A DNA stretch of 64,000 nucleotides from positions 62,001 through 126,000 of the forward strand of contig WGCY01000049.1 of NCBI GenBank assembly GCA_015493525.1, read 5' to 3'. This document shows positions 46,273 to 54,916 of the stretch, in pieces (position 1 is the stretch's first letter; each line of letters begins with the position of its first letter). A program made the translations under genes and the position numbers. The notes under the pieces are model-generated. The model saw only the letters and a list, made by a program, of their open reading frames with translations, ran no database searches and was not told where the DNA came from. Origin of the DNA: Bacteroidales bacterium. Its GTDB lineage: Bacteria; Bacteroidota; Bacteroidia; Bacteroidales; F082.

Positions 46273-47058
46273 TTATTTTTTAAAGAAACTGATAAGAAGA
46301 AGTGTAGTTGATATGGCACCAAAGATAACACCATAAGGGAAATTGGCAAAAGTAAATTGCTTACCTTTCAACGGTGGGACATAAACAATATCATTTGGCC
46401 GGAGATAATAATAGGGAGAGGATAAAACATCTTTTTTTGTCATGTTGACATGAACCACCCTGGATCCCCCTTTGTATTGCCTGATAATGGTAACATCACT
46501 TCTTCTTGCGAAATCAGTCAAATCACCGGCCATGGAAACTGCTTCAAAAAGATTAATATTGTTCTGGTAAACCTTGTACTGCCCCGGCCTTTTCACTTCA
46601 CCCAGCAAGGTTATATTAAAATTGACCAGTTTCACAATAACAACCGACTCTTTCAGGTATTGTCCCAGTTTTTGTTGCAAGGTATCTTTCACCTGTGCCA
46701 CGGTAAGCCCTTTCACATACACATCGCCCGTCAACGGATAATGAATCATCCCCTTGGCCGAAACCATGTAACTGTCCAGATAAACCGATGCATCATTTGT
46801 ATTGCTATTACCACCCCCCATTGAATTTAAAAAGGAGTTGGTCTTTTCATCCATGCTGATAATCCGGATATACAAATTGTCGCCGGGCTGAAGGCGATAA
46901 TCAATTTTTCGCTGGTTTTTAAAGGAAGAAGTGGTATCGGTTTTTTCTGCCGACTGCATATACAGTATTTTCTTTTGCGGCACACAGGAAGCAAGAAACA
47001 AACTGATCAAACCAATAAGAAAAATATATTTAATACTAATGAACGTATGTTTTTTCAT
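46273..47058 (-). CDS. Wza-like polysaccharide export outer-membrane lipoprotein
   Basis: From the ATG at 47058 (MKKHTFISIKYIFLIGLIS) the 261-residue protein has a signal peptide with lipobox Cys25 (LFLASC). It has the poly_export motif (RKIDYRLQPGDNLYIRII) and a SLBB domain (NITLLGEVKRPGQYKVYQNNINLFEAVSMAGDL). A C-terminal hydrophobic helix (about residues 235-257) fits the outer-membrane-spanning helix of Wza octamers. It would form the outer-membrane channel that works with the Wzc at 46261. Upstream starts at 47136 are rejected because they put charged residues before the signal peptide. Confidence 0.92.
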   Translation of the reverse strand: MKKHTFISIKYIFLIGLISLFLASCVPQKKILYMQSAEKTDTTSSFKNQRKIDYRLQPGDNLYIRIISMDEKTNSFLNSMGGGNSNTNDASVYLDSYMVSAKGMIHYPLTGDVYVKGLTVAQVKDTLQQKLGQYLKESVVIVKLVNFNITLLGEVKRPGQYKVYQNNINLFEAVSMAGDLTDFARRSDVTIIRQYKGGSRVVHVNMTKKDVLSSPYYYLRPNDIVYVPPLKGKQFTFANFPYGVIFGAISTTLLLISFFKK

Positions 47059-47177
47059 TTCATGATGACTTTTGCCAATTGTATTTATCCGGATATGATT
47101 TGGCCACAAAGGTAAATGTTTTGCAAAAAACGCCAACTTTTTCCGAAAAATTCTATACTTCTGCCTGTAGCTTCTGT

Positions 47178-47744
47178 TTATCCGGCCAAAACCTTTTCGA
47201 TAACACCCGCAAAATAGTTGTATTCAAGCTGATGTATTTTCTCTGCAAGTGTCTCTGCGGTATCCGTTGATTGTACCGGAACCTCTGCCTGAAAAATAAT
47301 TTTTCCCTCGTCGTAGTGTTCATTCACATAATGAATGGTTATGCCGCTTTTCTTTTTACCGGCGGCAAGGACTGCTTCATGCACGTGCATGCCATACATG
47401 CCTTTTCCGCCAAATTCGGGCAGAAGTGCCGGGTGCAGGTTAATTATTTTTTCAGGGAACTGCCGGATGAGTGCCGCAGGGATCTTCCATAAAAATCCGG
47501 CCAATACAATAAGGTCTGTCTCTATTTTAATAAGATGCCGGACGATCTCTTCGCGCCGGGAGAAGTCCTTTCCTGAAAAAAATCGTACCGGAACATCCAG
47601 TTTTTTTGCCCGTTCTACAACGCCGGCTTCAGGATTGTTGGTCAGCACTTCGGAAACCCGAATACGCTTGCTGTGTTGGAAATAGCGGATAATATTTTCG
47701 GCATTGGTTCCGTTTCCCGAAGCAAAAATGACAATCTGCTTCAT
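47178..47744 (-). CDS. purN: Phosphoribosylglycinamide formyltransferase
   Basis: The 188-residue enzyme (ATG at 47744, MKQIVIFASGNGTNAENIIRY) transfers formyl from 10-formyl-THF to GAR in purine synthesis. The glycine-rich ASGNGTN binds substrate phosphate. The catalytic Asn-x-His is in NLHPALLPEFGGKGMYG and the Asp in YVNEHYDEGKIIFQ; these correspond to N106, H108 and D144 of the E. coli enzyme. It is divergent from acpP, a pairing common in Bacteroidota. A longer start at 47801 gives an extra basic leader and is not used. Confidence 0.95.
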   Translation of the reverse strand: MKQIVIFASGNGTNAENIIRYFQHSKRIRVSEVLTNNPEAGVVERAKKLDVPVRFFSGKDFSRREEIVRHLIKIETDLIVLAGFLWKIPAALIRQFPEKIINLHPALLPEFGGKGMYGMHVHEAVLAAGKKKSGITIHYVNEHYDEGKIIFQAEVPVQSTDTAETLAEKIHQLEYNYFAGVIEKVLAG

Positions 47745-47929
47745 TTTATCAACCTTTTTCCGACAAAAATAACCACTTTTACACTTCCGGATGTTCCCCA
47801 TATTGTCTGCTTTTGAATAAAGGTTTCAACAGCCATTTTAAAATAAAAATAAATTAGCGCAGAAATATACTTAACCCGCTGACATACAGGAATATTATTT
47901 CAAATTAACATTGAATTGTTATCTTTTTT

Positions 47930-47960
47930 TTGGTTTTTATTTCATTAATGCATTACTTTG
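47930..47960 (+). promoter_or_regulatory. Putative promoter of acpP
   Basis: TTG at 47930-47932, a 20-bp spacer and TTACTTTG at 47953-47960 resemble the Bacteroidota -33/-7 boxes, with one mismatch in the second. Transcription from here would start about 25 bp before the acpP ATG at 47990 and excludes a longer N-terminus. Confidence 0.4.
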
Positions 47961-47989
47961 CACCCTGTTTAACTAAAAAAATTAATCAT

Positions 47990-48223
47990 ATGTCAGACGT
48001 ACGTTCAAAAGTTGTCAGCATTATCGTTGACAAATTAGGAGTAGAAGAAAGTGAAGTTACCAACGAAGCAAGTTTTACTAACGACTTGGGAGCTGACTCT
48101 CTTGATACGGTTGAGTTAATCATGGAATTTGAAAAAGAGTTCAACCTTTCTATTCCTGACGAAGAAGCAGAAAAGATTGAAACAGTGGGTGATGCTGTAA
48201 CTTACATTGAAAGTCACCAGTAA
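47990..48223 (+). CDS. acpP: Acyl carrier protein
   Basis: The 77-residue acidic protein carries fatty-acid intermediates. The phosphopantetheine attachment site is Ser37 in [14 protein letters not shown], and the helix-rich sequence with [16 protein letters not shown] is typical. It lies directly ahead of fabF (18 bp) in the usual acpP-fabF-rnc order. The start at 47990 ([10 protein letters not shown]) is preferred to an in-frame codon 60 bp upstream. Confidence 0.97.
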   Translation: MSDVRSKVVSIIVDKLGVEESEVTNEASFTNDLGADSLDTVELIMEFEKEFNLSIPDEEAEKIETVGDAVTYIESHQ

Positions 48224-48241
48224 AAAAGGAGAAGTGTTTTT

Positions 48242-49495
48242 ATGCAGTTAAAGCGAGTTGTTGTTACAGGTATTGGTGCAATTACTCCCGTTGGAAACAC
48301 TGCAAGTGCGTATTGGGAATCGTTGCTACAGGGGAAAAGTAGTGCTGTTCCCATTACGCATTTTGACGCATCAAAGTTTAAGACACAGTTTGCCTGTGAG
48401 GTAAAAGATTTTGATCCCACGCAGTATTTCAACAGGAAAGAGGCACGCAAATACGATCGTTATACACAATTTGGCCTGGTAGCCGCTACCGAAGCCGTTG
48501 AAGATGCCGGCCTTTTAGATCAGGATATTGACAGAAACCGTGTTGGCGTCATCTGGGCTTCCGGAATTGGTGGGATTCAAAGTTTTCATAATGAAGTGAA
48601 GAACTTTGTTGATGGTGACGGAACACCCCGGTACAATCCATTTTTTATTCCCAAGATGATTGCCGACATAGCCGCCGGACATATCTCCATAAAATTTGGT
48701 TTCAGGGGGCCTAACTTCGCAACAGTTTCCGCTTGTGCTTCTTCAGCTAACGCTTTGGCCGACGCTTTCAACTACATCCGGCTGGGGAAAGCCGATGCAT
48801 TCATTGCCGGTGGCTCCGAAGCAGCGATTACCCAGGATGGCGTAGGCGGTTTTAACGGCATGCATGCCATATCCACACGCAATGATGACCCGAAGACAGC
48901 TTCCAGGCCTTTCGACAAAGACCGCGATGGCTTTGTAATTGGCGAAGGCGGCGGCGGACTGGTTTTTGAGGAGTTGGAACATGCCCTGAAACGCGGGGCT
49001 AAAATATATGCCGAAGTGGCCGGGTCAGGCCTTTCGGGAGATGCTTATCACATGACTGCACCGCACCCGGAGGGATTGGGGGCTTTCCTTTGTATGCAGG
49101 ATGCCCTGAAAGACTCGGGCTTGCAACTAAAAGACATTCACCACATTAACACACACGGGACTTCTACCCCTGTGGGTGATATTGTAGAGCCTAAAGCCAT
49201 TGTCAGGCTTTTTGGTGAGGACGCTTATAAAATTAATATCAATTCCACAAAATCAATGACGGGCCATTTGCTGGGAGGTGCCGGTGCCATAGAGGCCATT
49301 GCCGCTTTGCTTGCCGTAAAACACGACATTGTGCCACCTACCATTAACCATTTTACGGATGACCCGCAAATTGATAACCGGTTAAACTTTACTTTCGGTA
49401 AAGCTGTGGAAAGAGAAGTCTTTGCGGCACTTAGCAATACTTTTGGCTTCGGTGGCCACAATGCTTCCATCGTTTTCAAAAAATTTAAAAAGTAA
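48242..49495 (+). CDS. fabF: 3-oxoacyl-ACP synthase II
   Basis: The 417-residue condensing enzyme elongates acyl-ACP with malonyl-ACP. The nucleophile Cys lies in VSACASSANALADAF, and the two catalytic His in INTHGTSTPVGD and NSTKSMTGHLLGGAGAIEA. The C-terminal FGFGGHNASIVFKK confirms the KAS II group. It starts 18 bp after acpP and ends 8 bp before rnc, so the three are one operon. Confidence 0.97.
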   Translation: MQLKRVVVTGIGAITPVGNTASAYWESLLQGKSSAVPITHFDASKFKTQFACEVKDFDPTQYFNRKEARKYDRYTQFGLVAATEAVEDAGLLDQDIDRNRVGVIWASGIGGIQSFHNEVKNFVDGDGTPRYNPFFIPKMIADIAAGHISIKFGFRGPNFATVSACASSANALADAFNYIRLGKADAFIAGGSEAAITQDGVGGFNGMHAISTRNDDPKTASRPFDKDRDGFVIGEGGGGLVFEELEHALKRGAKIYAEVAGSGLSGDAYHMTAPHPEGLGAFLCMQDALKDSGLQLKDIHHINTHGTSTPVGDIVEPKAIVRLFGEDAYKININSTKSMTGHLLGGAGAIEAIAALLAVKHDIVPPTINHFTDDPQIDNRLNFTFGKAVEREVFAALSNTFGFGGHNASIVFKKFKK

Positions 49496-49503
49496 GACAC
49501 GCT

Positions 49504-50226
49504 TTGTCTGTTCGCAATTTTTTAAGATTTTACCTTTCTTCCAACAGGGAGATGCGACAAGCCATAAAGAATATTTTCGGGTTTTATCCCGGGAATATTT
49601 TTTTATATAAACAGGCTTTTCGCCACAAATCTGCCAGCCTGAACCACAAAAGCGGTTCTCGTATCAACAACGAACGGCTTGAATATCTCGGCGATGCAGT
49701 CCTTGGTGTCGTGGTAGCCGATTATCTTTTCCGGCGTTACCCTTTTGAGAATGAAGGCTTTCTCACCGAAATGCGTTCTAAAATTGTCAGCCGCTCTTCG
49801 CTGAACAAACTTTCCAATAAACTGGGATTGAAGAATTTCATGCATTTCGCCAATGCCGATGTGTCACAAATGAAATCCGTGGGGGGAGATGCTTTCGAGG
49901 CTTTTGTCGGGGCTCTTTACCTTGACAAAGGGTATCATTTTACCCGAAAAATAATTATCAAACGTATTGTGGAAGTGCATTTCGACCTGGACCAGCTGGT
50001 GCAATCGGAGATAAGCTACAAAAGTAAAATTATCGAATGGGCACAGAAAAGCCGAAAAGAATACCGGTTTCAGGTACTCAGCGAAAAAACCATCAAAAAC
50101 AGAAAACAGTTCAGGGTAGCTGTTTTTATTGAAGATAAAATGTTGGCCGAAGCCTTTGACTATACCATAAAAGGAGCTGAAAACCTGTCTGCCGAAAAAG
50201 CCTGGAACGTACTTTCAGAAGTATAA
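49504..50226 (+). CDS. rnc: Ribonuclease III
   Basis: The 240-residue enzyme cuts double-stranded RNA, including rRNA precursors. The signature NNERLEYLGDAVLGVVVAD carries the conserved Glu and Asp of the metal site, with DAFEAFVGALYLDKG the second acidic cluster. The C-terminal dsRNA-binding domain follows (ISYKSKIIEWAQKSRKEYRFQV). The TTG at 49504 is used because it gives the family-like N-terminus SVRNFLRFYLSSNREMRQAIKNIFGFYPGN; the first ATG (49552) would remove 16 residues. It follows fabF by 8 bp. Confidence 0.93.
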   Translation: MSVRNFLRFYLSSNREMRQAIKNIFGFYPGNIFLYKQAFRHKSASLNHKSGSRINNERLEYLGDAVLGVVVADYLFRRYPFENEGFLTEMRSKIVSRSSLNKLSNKLGLKNFMHFANADVSQMKSVGGDAFEAFVGALYLDKGYHFTRKIIIKRIVEVHFDLDQLVQSEISYKSKIIEWAQKSRKEYRFQVLSEKTIKNRKQFRVAVFIEDKMLAEAFDYTIKGAENLSAEKAWNVLSEV

Positions 50227-50280
50227 CCGGCAAATATCGCCATCCACTGCTTTTATACTTAATTTTGGAAAAAATTCTCC

Positions 50281-50730
50281 ATGACAAAGAAACGGTATCT
50301 TGAAGGTAACTTTTTTGAAGGATATTCCCTGCTGGGCATCATTTGCGGGCTTCCCGATTTCCGTGCAACACATTTTATCAACCAATACGCCAGTGTTGAT
50401 TTCAAAAAAAAGGAAAATTTCTCCCTGTCGCAGGAAACGAAAGTAACTTTTTCGTGGTATTTTTTTCGCAACGAAGAACTCCGGCGCGACTATTATCTGA
50501 TTCAAAACAAGAACAATACCGAAATCCTTCTTCCCGCCCTGCACAACTTTGATTATCTGCTGCTGATGTACGGAAATATCTCAGCACAATACATGGGGAA
50601 ACTGCTTGCCGCCCTGCGTAAAATGCCGTATGTAACCGCTGTATTTGAACAGGACTTAAACACCCTAAAAAATGGCGATCTACTTATTGAAAAAAATGAA
50701 CTTCACGCCCTGAAACAGGGAATACAATAA
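50281..50730 (+). CDS. IPExxxVDY-family small protein
   Basis: The 149-residue protein matches the Bacteroidota-restricted family that follows rnc in many genomes; the name motif appears here as LLPALHNFDYLLLMYG. The remaining sequence is mixed alpha/beta with a central FSWYFFRNEELRRDYYLIQNKNN. The function is unknown. It lies 55 bp after rnc, on the same strand. Pyruvate kinase, which often follows in relatives, is not the next gene here. Confidence 0.75.
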   Translation: MTKKRYLEGNFFEGYSLLGIICGLPDFRATHFINQYASVDFKKKENFSLSQETKVTFSWYFFRNEELRRDYYLIQNKNNTEILLPALHNFDYLLLMYGNISAQYMGKLLAALRKMPYVTAVFEQDLNTLKNGDLLIEKNELHALKQGIQ

Positions 50731-50784
50731 TTTGAAAGACAAACTGTTATTAATTACGGGCTACAATTCCTAAAGTACCAACTA

Positions 50785-51180
50785 ATGAGCAAAGAGGAAA
50801 AATTGTCGGGTTACGATAAATATTACGATGAGGAGAAATTTCTGCGCAAGTTGAAAAAGTTGATTTTCAGACTGGGGGAGGAAGTTGTTGTTCGTATTCT
50901 GATGCTCTGGTTTTTACTTAACTCCGGAAAAGTACCGGTAAAAACCAGGTTGCTTATTATGGCAGCACTGGGATATCTCGTTATGCCCGCTGATTTGGTT
51001 TCCGATTTTATTCCCGTGCTGGGATTTACCGATGATGTGGCTTTCCTGACTTATGCCTTTAACCAGACCGCACACTACATGGACGAGAGCATCCGTAAAA
51101 AAGCGGAAGCGAAATTACAAAGCTGGATGGCCCCCGGTAAAAATCCGCAGAATACAGAGAACCTTCTCCCGGAAACCTGA
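50785..51180 (+). CDS. DUF1232 (YkvA-like) membrane protein
   Basis: The 131-residue protein has the DUF1232 signature YLVMPADLVSDFIPVLGFTDDVAFL near residue 70 to 95, with two hydrophobic segments (VVRILMLWFLLNSG; KTRLLIMAALGYLVMPADLV). The acidic motif D-x2-x-DF-x-P-x-x-G-x-x-DD is the mark of the family. The function is unknown; members are short integral membrane proteins. It stands at the end of the acpP-fabF-rnc cluster in the place where relatives carry pyruvate kinase. Confidence 0.85.
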   Translation: MSKEEKLSGYDKYYDEEKFLRKLKKLIFRLGEEVVVRILMLWFLLNSGKVPVKTRLLIMAALGYLVMPADLVSDFIPVLGFTDDVAFLTYAFNQTAHYMDESIRKKAEAKLQSWMAPGKNPQNTENLLPET

Positions 51181-51198
51181 GCTGGGGATGAAACCTGC

Positions 51199-52242
51199 TT
51201 ACGGTTGTAAAATACCTCTCAACGCCCGGGCAAAACCCTCAATGTCTTTTTCGGTAGTATCCCACGAACACATCAGCCGCACTTCCGAAGTGGCTTCATC
51301 CCAAATATGGAAAAAGTAGTGTTGCTGTAACCGGGGGATAATTTCGGGCGGAATAATGACAAAAACACCGTTGGCGTCTACGCTGCGGGTAATTTGCAGC
51401 TGCGAAAACTGTTTCAGGCTTTTTTCCAGTAACCGGGCCATCCGGTTGGCCGTTTCAGCATTTTTCTTCCACAAACCATCCGTGAGATAGCGGTCAAATT
51501 GTGCCGAGATAAACCGCATCTTTGAGTGCAGCTGCATCCCCTGCTTCCGCAAATATTCAAAATCTTTTGCCCGTTTTTTATCAAAAAATACAATGGCTTC
51601 ACCAAACATCAACCCGTTTTTTGTACCACCGAACGAAAGCACATCCACACCGGCATCGGTGGTCAGCTGACGAAAAGTGGCCCCCAAAGCTGCCGCCGCA
51701 TTACTGATACGTGCCCCATCCATGTGCAACAACAGGTTGTGGCCATGGGCAAAACCGGCCAATGCTTTGACCTCTTCGGGAGGGTAAACCGTTCCTTTTT
51801 CGGTTACTTCCGAGATAGAGATAATACGCGGCTGGGCATGATGCTGAAAGCCGATACTGTGCAAAAACGGTTCTACCTGTCCGGCATTTATTTTTCCATC
51901 TTCCGTTTCAATTTCGAGAATTTTTGTTCCGCCAAACTTCTCCGGGGCCGCACACTCATCTTCGTTCAGGTGTGCACTTTTTGCCGAAACAATGGCCTGA
52001 TAGGAGCGCAACAAATGGCCTGTTCCCAGCACGTTGGCTGCCGTACCGTTGTAAACAAAGAACACGGAAATATTTTCCCCGAAAAGCTTTCGGAACCGGT
52101 CAACAGCCTTTTGCGTAAAAAAATCGTTGGCTTCGCCATAGGCTTCCACATGGCCTGTATTGGCCTGCTGCAAGGCTTCCATAATTTCAGGGCAAACCCC
52201 TGACCAGTTGTCGCTGGCAAATGCTTTATTCAACTTTTCCAT
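51199..52242 (-). CDS. Low-specificity threonine aldolase family protein
   Basis: The 347-residue PLP enzyme is of fold type I. The Schiff-base Lys is in VDVLSFGGTKNGLMFG, and HMDGARISNAAAALG is the cofactor-binding aspartate region. It resembles LtaE, which splits threonine and allo-threonine to glycine and acetaldehyde. Its close neighbours rlmN (6 bp upstream) and DUF1232 (convergent) give no pathway hint. Confidence 0.88.
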   Translation of the reverse strand: MEKLNKAFASDNWSGVCPEIMEALQQANTGHVEAYGEANDFFTQKAVDRFRKLFGENISVFFVYNGTAANVLGTGHLLRSYQAIVSAKSAHLNEDECAAPEKFGGTKILEIETEDGKINAGQVEPFLHSIGFQHHAQPRIISISEVTEKGTVYPPEEVKALAGFAHGHNLLLHMDGARISNAAAALGATFRQLTTDAGVDVLSFGGTKNGLMFGEAIVFFDKKRAKDFEYLRKQGMQLHSKMRFISAQFDRYLTDGLWKKNAETANRMARLLEKSLKQFSQLQITRSVDANGVFVIIPPEIIPRLQQHYFFHIWDEATSEVRLMCSWDTTEKDIEGFARALRGILQP

Positions 52243-52247
52243 AGCCG

Positions 52248-53297
52248 TTATCCTTTTTTCAGTTTCTGTGCCTTAATTTCCTGTTTCATCTCACGCGTGC
52301 TCAGCAAACCACAAGCTGCATCAATATCTTGTCCGCGGGATGCCCTGATGGTCGTGATAATCCCCTTGGCATTCAGGGCTTCTTTGAACTGCATAAGCCG
52401 TTTCTCATCCGTTCCTTTCAACGGTGTGTCCGGGATAGGATGAAAGCGGATAAGGTTGATGCGGCAGTTAATGCCGTTGAGGATACGTGCCAATTCCCTG
52501 GCATGCCGCGGCGTATCGTTCAGCCCGTTGAAAACAATATATTCAAACGAAACCCGCCGTTGCCGGCCAAAATCATGCTGTTTTAATTCGGAAAGAATGG
52601 CCTGGATGGGATATTTCCGGCTAACGGGCATAAGCGTACGCCGCTCTTCTTCAAAAGGCGTGTGCAGGCTAACAGCAAGATGACATTCACTGTTTTCAAG
52701 GAAATAACGCATGGCAGGCACAACGCCAATGGTACTCACCGTGATTTTCCGCGGGCTGCGGGCAAATCCCCAGTCAGCCGTTAAAATCTCCAGGCTCTGC
52801 ATCACTGCTTCCGGATTGTCCATCGGCTCACCCATGCCCATGTAAACAAGATTGGTAACGGTGTCTTTTTCCGGCAGGCTGCGTATTTGGTTCAGGATTT
52901 CTCCTGCCGTCAGGTTGGCCTGGAACCCCTGTTTTCCGGTCATGCAAAAAAGACATCCCATTTTGCATCCCACCTGCGAGGAGAGGCAGAGCGTAGCCCG
53001 TTTATTTTCAGGAATATAAGCCGATTCGATAAAGCCGCCCCCGGCCTTGAAAAGATATTTTTTGGTACCATCGGCCGAAGCTTGTACGTTAACCGGTTTC
53101 TGCAAGCCGAAAGTGAATTCTTCAGACAAGACACCCCTTATCTTTTTTGAAAGATTGCTCATCTGGCCTATTTCGCTGATTTCTTTTTTGTACAGCCATC
53201 CGGCTATCTGTTTGGCCACAAACCGGGGGGCGCCCAGCGTGTCTGTAATTTCCTGAAGTTGCCATAGTGTTTTGCCGAAAAGCGGTTCCCGTGTCAT
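52248..53297 (-). CDS. rlmN: 23S rRNA (adenine2503-C2)-methyltransferase RlmN
   Basis: The 349-residue radical-SAM enzyme methylates A2503 of 23S rRNA and A37 of some tRNAs. The radical-SAM cluster CxxxCxxC is read in VGCKMGCLFCMTGKQG, and a conserved GMGEPMDNPEAVM segment follows. C-terminal CGLLSTREMKQEIKAQK carries the second resolving Cys. The ATG at 53297 (MTREPLFGK) is preferred to an upstream start at 53363, whose leader is a hydrophobic artefact. Confidence 0.93.
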   Translation of the reverse strand: MTREPLFGKTLWQLQEITDTLGAPRFVAKQIAGWLYKKEISEIGQMSNLSKKIRGVLSEEFTFGLQKPVNVQASADGTKKYLFKAGGGFIESAYIPENKRATLCLSSQVGCKMGCLFCMTGKQGFQANLTAGEILNQIRSLPEKDTVTNLVYMGMGEPMDNPEAVMQSLEILTADWGFARSPRKITVSTIGVVPAMRYFLENSECHLAVSLHTPFEEERRTLMPVSRKYPIQAILSELKQHDFGRQRRVSFEYIVFNGLNDTPRHARELARILNGINCRINLIRFHPIPDTPLKGTDEKRLMQFKEALNAKGIITTIRASRGQDIDAACGLLSTREMKQEIKAQKLKKG

Positions 53298-53434
53298 TCG
53301 TTTTGTTTTGCCCGGCAAAATTACAAAAAGCAACGGGAAAAGTGTGTACCAGGGAAATCGCAAGGTGCTGAAACGGTTAACTGAATATGTTTATTTTTGC
53401 AGTTCATAAAAATCGAACAGAGACTTCTATCAGG

Positions 53435-53941
53435 ATGCCCCATTCTTTAAAAATAACGCAGGTATTTTTCCTCGCTATGATTAAATATTTTTATGCCCCA
53501 CTTTACGGTGTGGCCATAGGAATGGGCTTCTGGGAGAATTTCCTCTCACTGATTTCCGGAGGAGTGCTGGCCTTTACTGTTTATTACTTTTTTTCTGATC
53601 TTGTTTTACTTTATTCCAGGCATCTGAACCCCCTGTTCATAAAAGTAATTCCGGCAAGTTGGCATCATGCTTATCTCAGGAGAAAAGTCAAAAGGCGTAT
53701 CAAACGCCGGGGCAGAAAGAAATTTACCCGAAGGACAAAATTTATGGTAAAACTACGTCGCAATTACGGCATGTGGGGCATTATCCTGCTGACACCTGTT
53801 TTACTTTCGCTCCCCATCGGAGCTTTCCTGTTAAGAAAATATTACCGGGATAACAGTACCGCCCTCCCATTTATGATTACCTCCATTATTGTGGAAGGGT
53901 TTATCCTTTGCCTTGCCTACACCGGGGCATTCAGCCTGTGA
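53435..53941 (+). CDS. Membrane protein of the small multidrug-export-like type, function unknown
   Basis: From the ATG at 53435 the protein has 168 residues and about four hydrophobic segments. A strongly basic loop (RRKVKRRIKRRGRKKFTRRTKF) is followed by GMWGIILLTPVLLSLPIGAFLLRKYY, which resembles the LTPVLLSIPIG motif of small multidrug-export-family proteins. A good TATTTTTG -7 box at 53392-53399 lies upstream, so any start earlier than about 53406 would precede the transcript; this supports 53435. No substrate is suggested. Confidence 0.62.
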   Translation: MPHSLKITQVFFLAMIKYFYAPLYGVAIGMGFWENFLSLISGGVLAFTVYYFFSDLVLLYSRHLNPLFIKVIPASWHHAYLRRKVKRRIKRRGRKKFTRRTKFMVKLRRNYGMWGIILLTPVLLSLPIGAFLLRKYYRDNSTALPFMITSIIVEGFILCLAYTGAFSL

Positions 53942-53946
53942 TTTTT

Positions 53947-54783
53947 TTAGTCTATCGTAAAAGTAAAAGCGAAAGAAAAGCCGGTAAAACGGCCAACATT
54001 TTTCCCTGCCAAATCAATGGGTGTGTAAAAGACAATCAAAAACGATTTTGCCGGTTCAATAGTAACTCCCGGATGAAAGCTCAAACCATAAGAATCGGTG
54101 CCATCGGTAACAGGTTGGTGATACCAGAAACTCCATCCTCCGGAAAGTTGTAATGTGTGGTTAAAAACATAATATCCGGCATCACAATACAGAAAATAGT
54201 TGTTCGACAGTGCCCCATCATAACAAAAGGTGTATTGATATTGCGGTGTTACATCCAATGATAAACGGTCAGTAAAATTCTCCGTAAAGGCCAACCCGGC
54301 AGCCAATCCCATATATTTACCAAAAAAACCTGTTTTTCTGGCCCCAAGATTAGAGCTGTTGAAAAAATTAAACCCCAGCAGGGCCACAGCCAAAAATTTC
54401 TTATGCTCTACGAAACGGTATTTTGCCCCAAAAGAAAACGAACTCAGCGTTGAAGTGATAAACGTCCCTATCTCCAGCCGCTTACCGGCACCATAGGTAA
54501 AACGGAAAAACAAATCTTTCAGGATAATGGCACTGTCCTGATTCGGAAAAATGTTATGCAGTTTTCCTCCCCCGTCAAAAGACTTTCGTGCATACAAATA
54601 GGCAAAAGAAGGTTCTGCCTCCAATGTCCTGGCCGATACCAGCGTAGCGTCTGTAGCGGTCAGCTTAGAGGCAGAAACGCCCAACACCTGCGCCGATACA
54701 GTATGGAAAATCATCAGAAAGCCTACCATCAGAAGCCCTCCCAGCCGGGAAAAACTTAAATATCTTTTGTGCTCAGTATTCAT
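53947..54783 (-). CDS. Putative outer-membrane beta-barrel protein of unknown function
   Basis: From ATG 54783 the 278-residue product has a signal peptide (SRLGGLLMVGFLMIFHTVSAQ). The mature sequence consists of short aromatic-rich strands separated by Gly/Asn/Asp turns (LSGGWSFWYHQPVTDG; KNVGRFTGFSFAFTFTID), a barrel pattern, and it ends in an aromatic strand. No family is recognised. It is convergent with the membrane protein gene (5 bp between stops) and separate from the acyl-CoA synthetase. Confidence 0.62.
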   Translation of the reverse strand: MNTEHKRYLSFSRLGGLLMVGFLMIFHTVSAQVLGVSASKLTATDATLVSARTLEAEPSFAYLYARKSFDGGGKLHNIFPNQDSAIILKDLFFRFTYGAGKRLEIGTFITSTLSSFSFGAKYRFVEHKKFLAVALLGFNFFNSSNLGARKTGFFGKYMGLAAGLAFTENFTDRLSLDVTPQYQYTFCYDGALSNNYFLYCDAGYYVFNHTLQLSGGWSFWYHQPVTDGTDSYGLSFHPGVTIEPAKSFLIVFYTPIDLAGKNVGRFTGFSFAFTFTID

Positions 54784-54916
54784 TATTATTCTCTGTTTTT
54801 TATTGCACAAAAATAGCCATGAACCAGAATATTCAAAATACCTACTTCACGGTAAATTTTCTCAACGAAGTTCAACGATAATTCATTCAATATTTTAGAG
54901 ACAAAGTAACCGGTAG

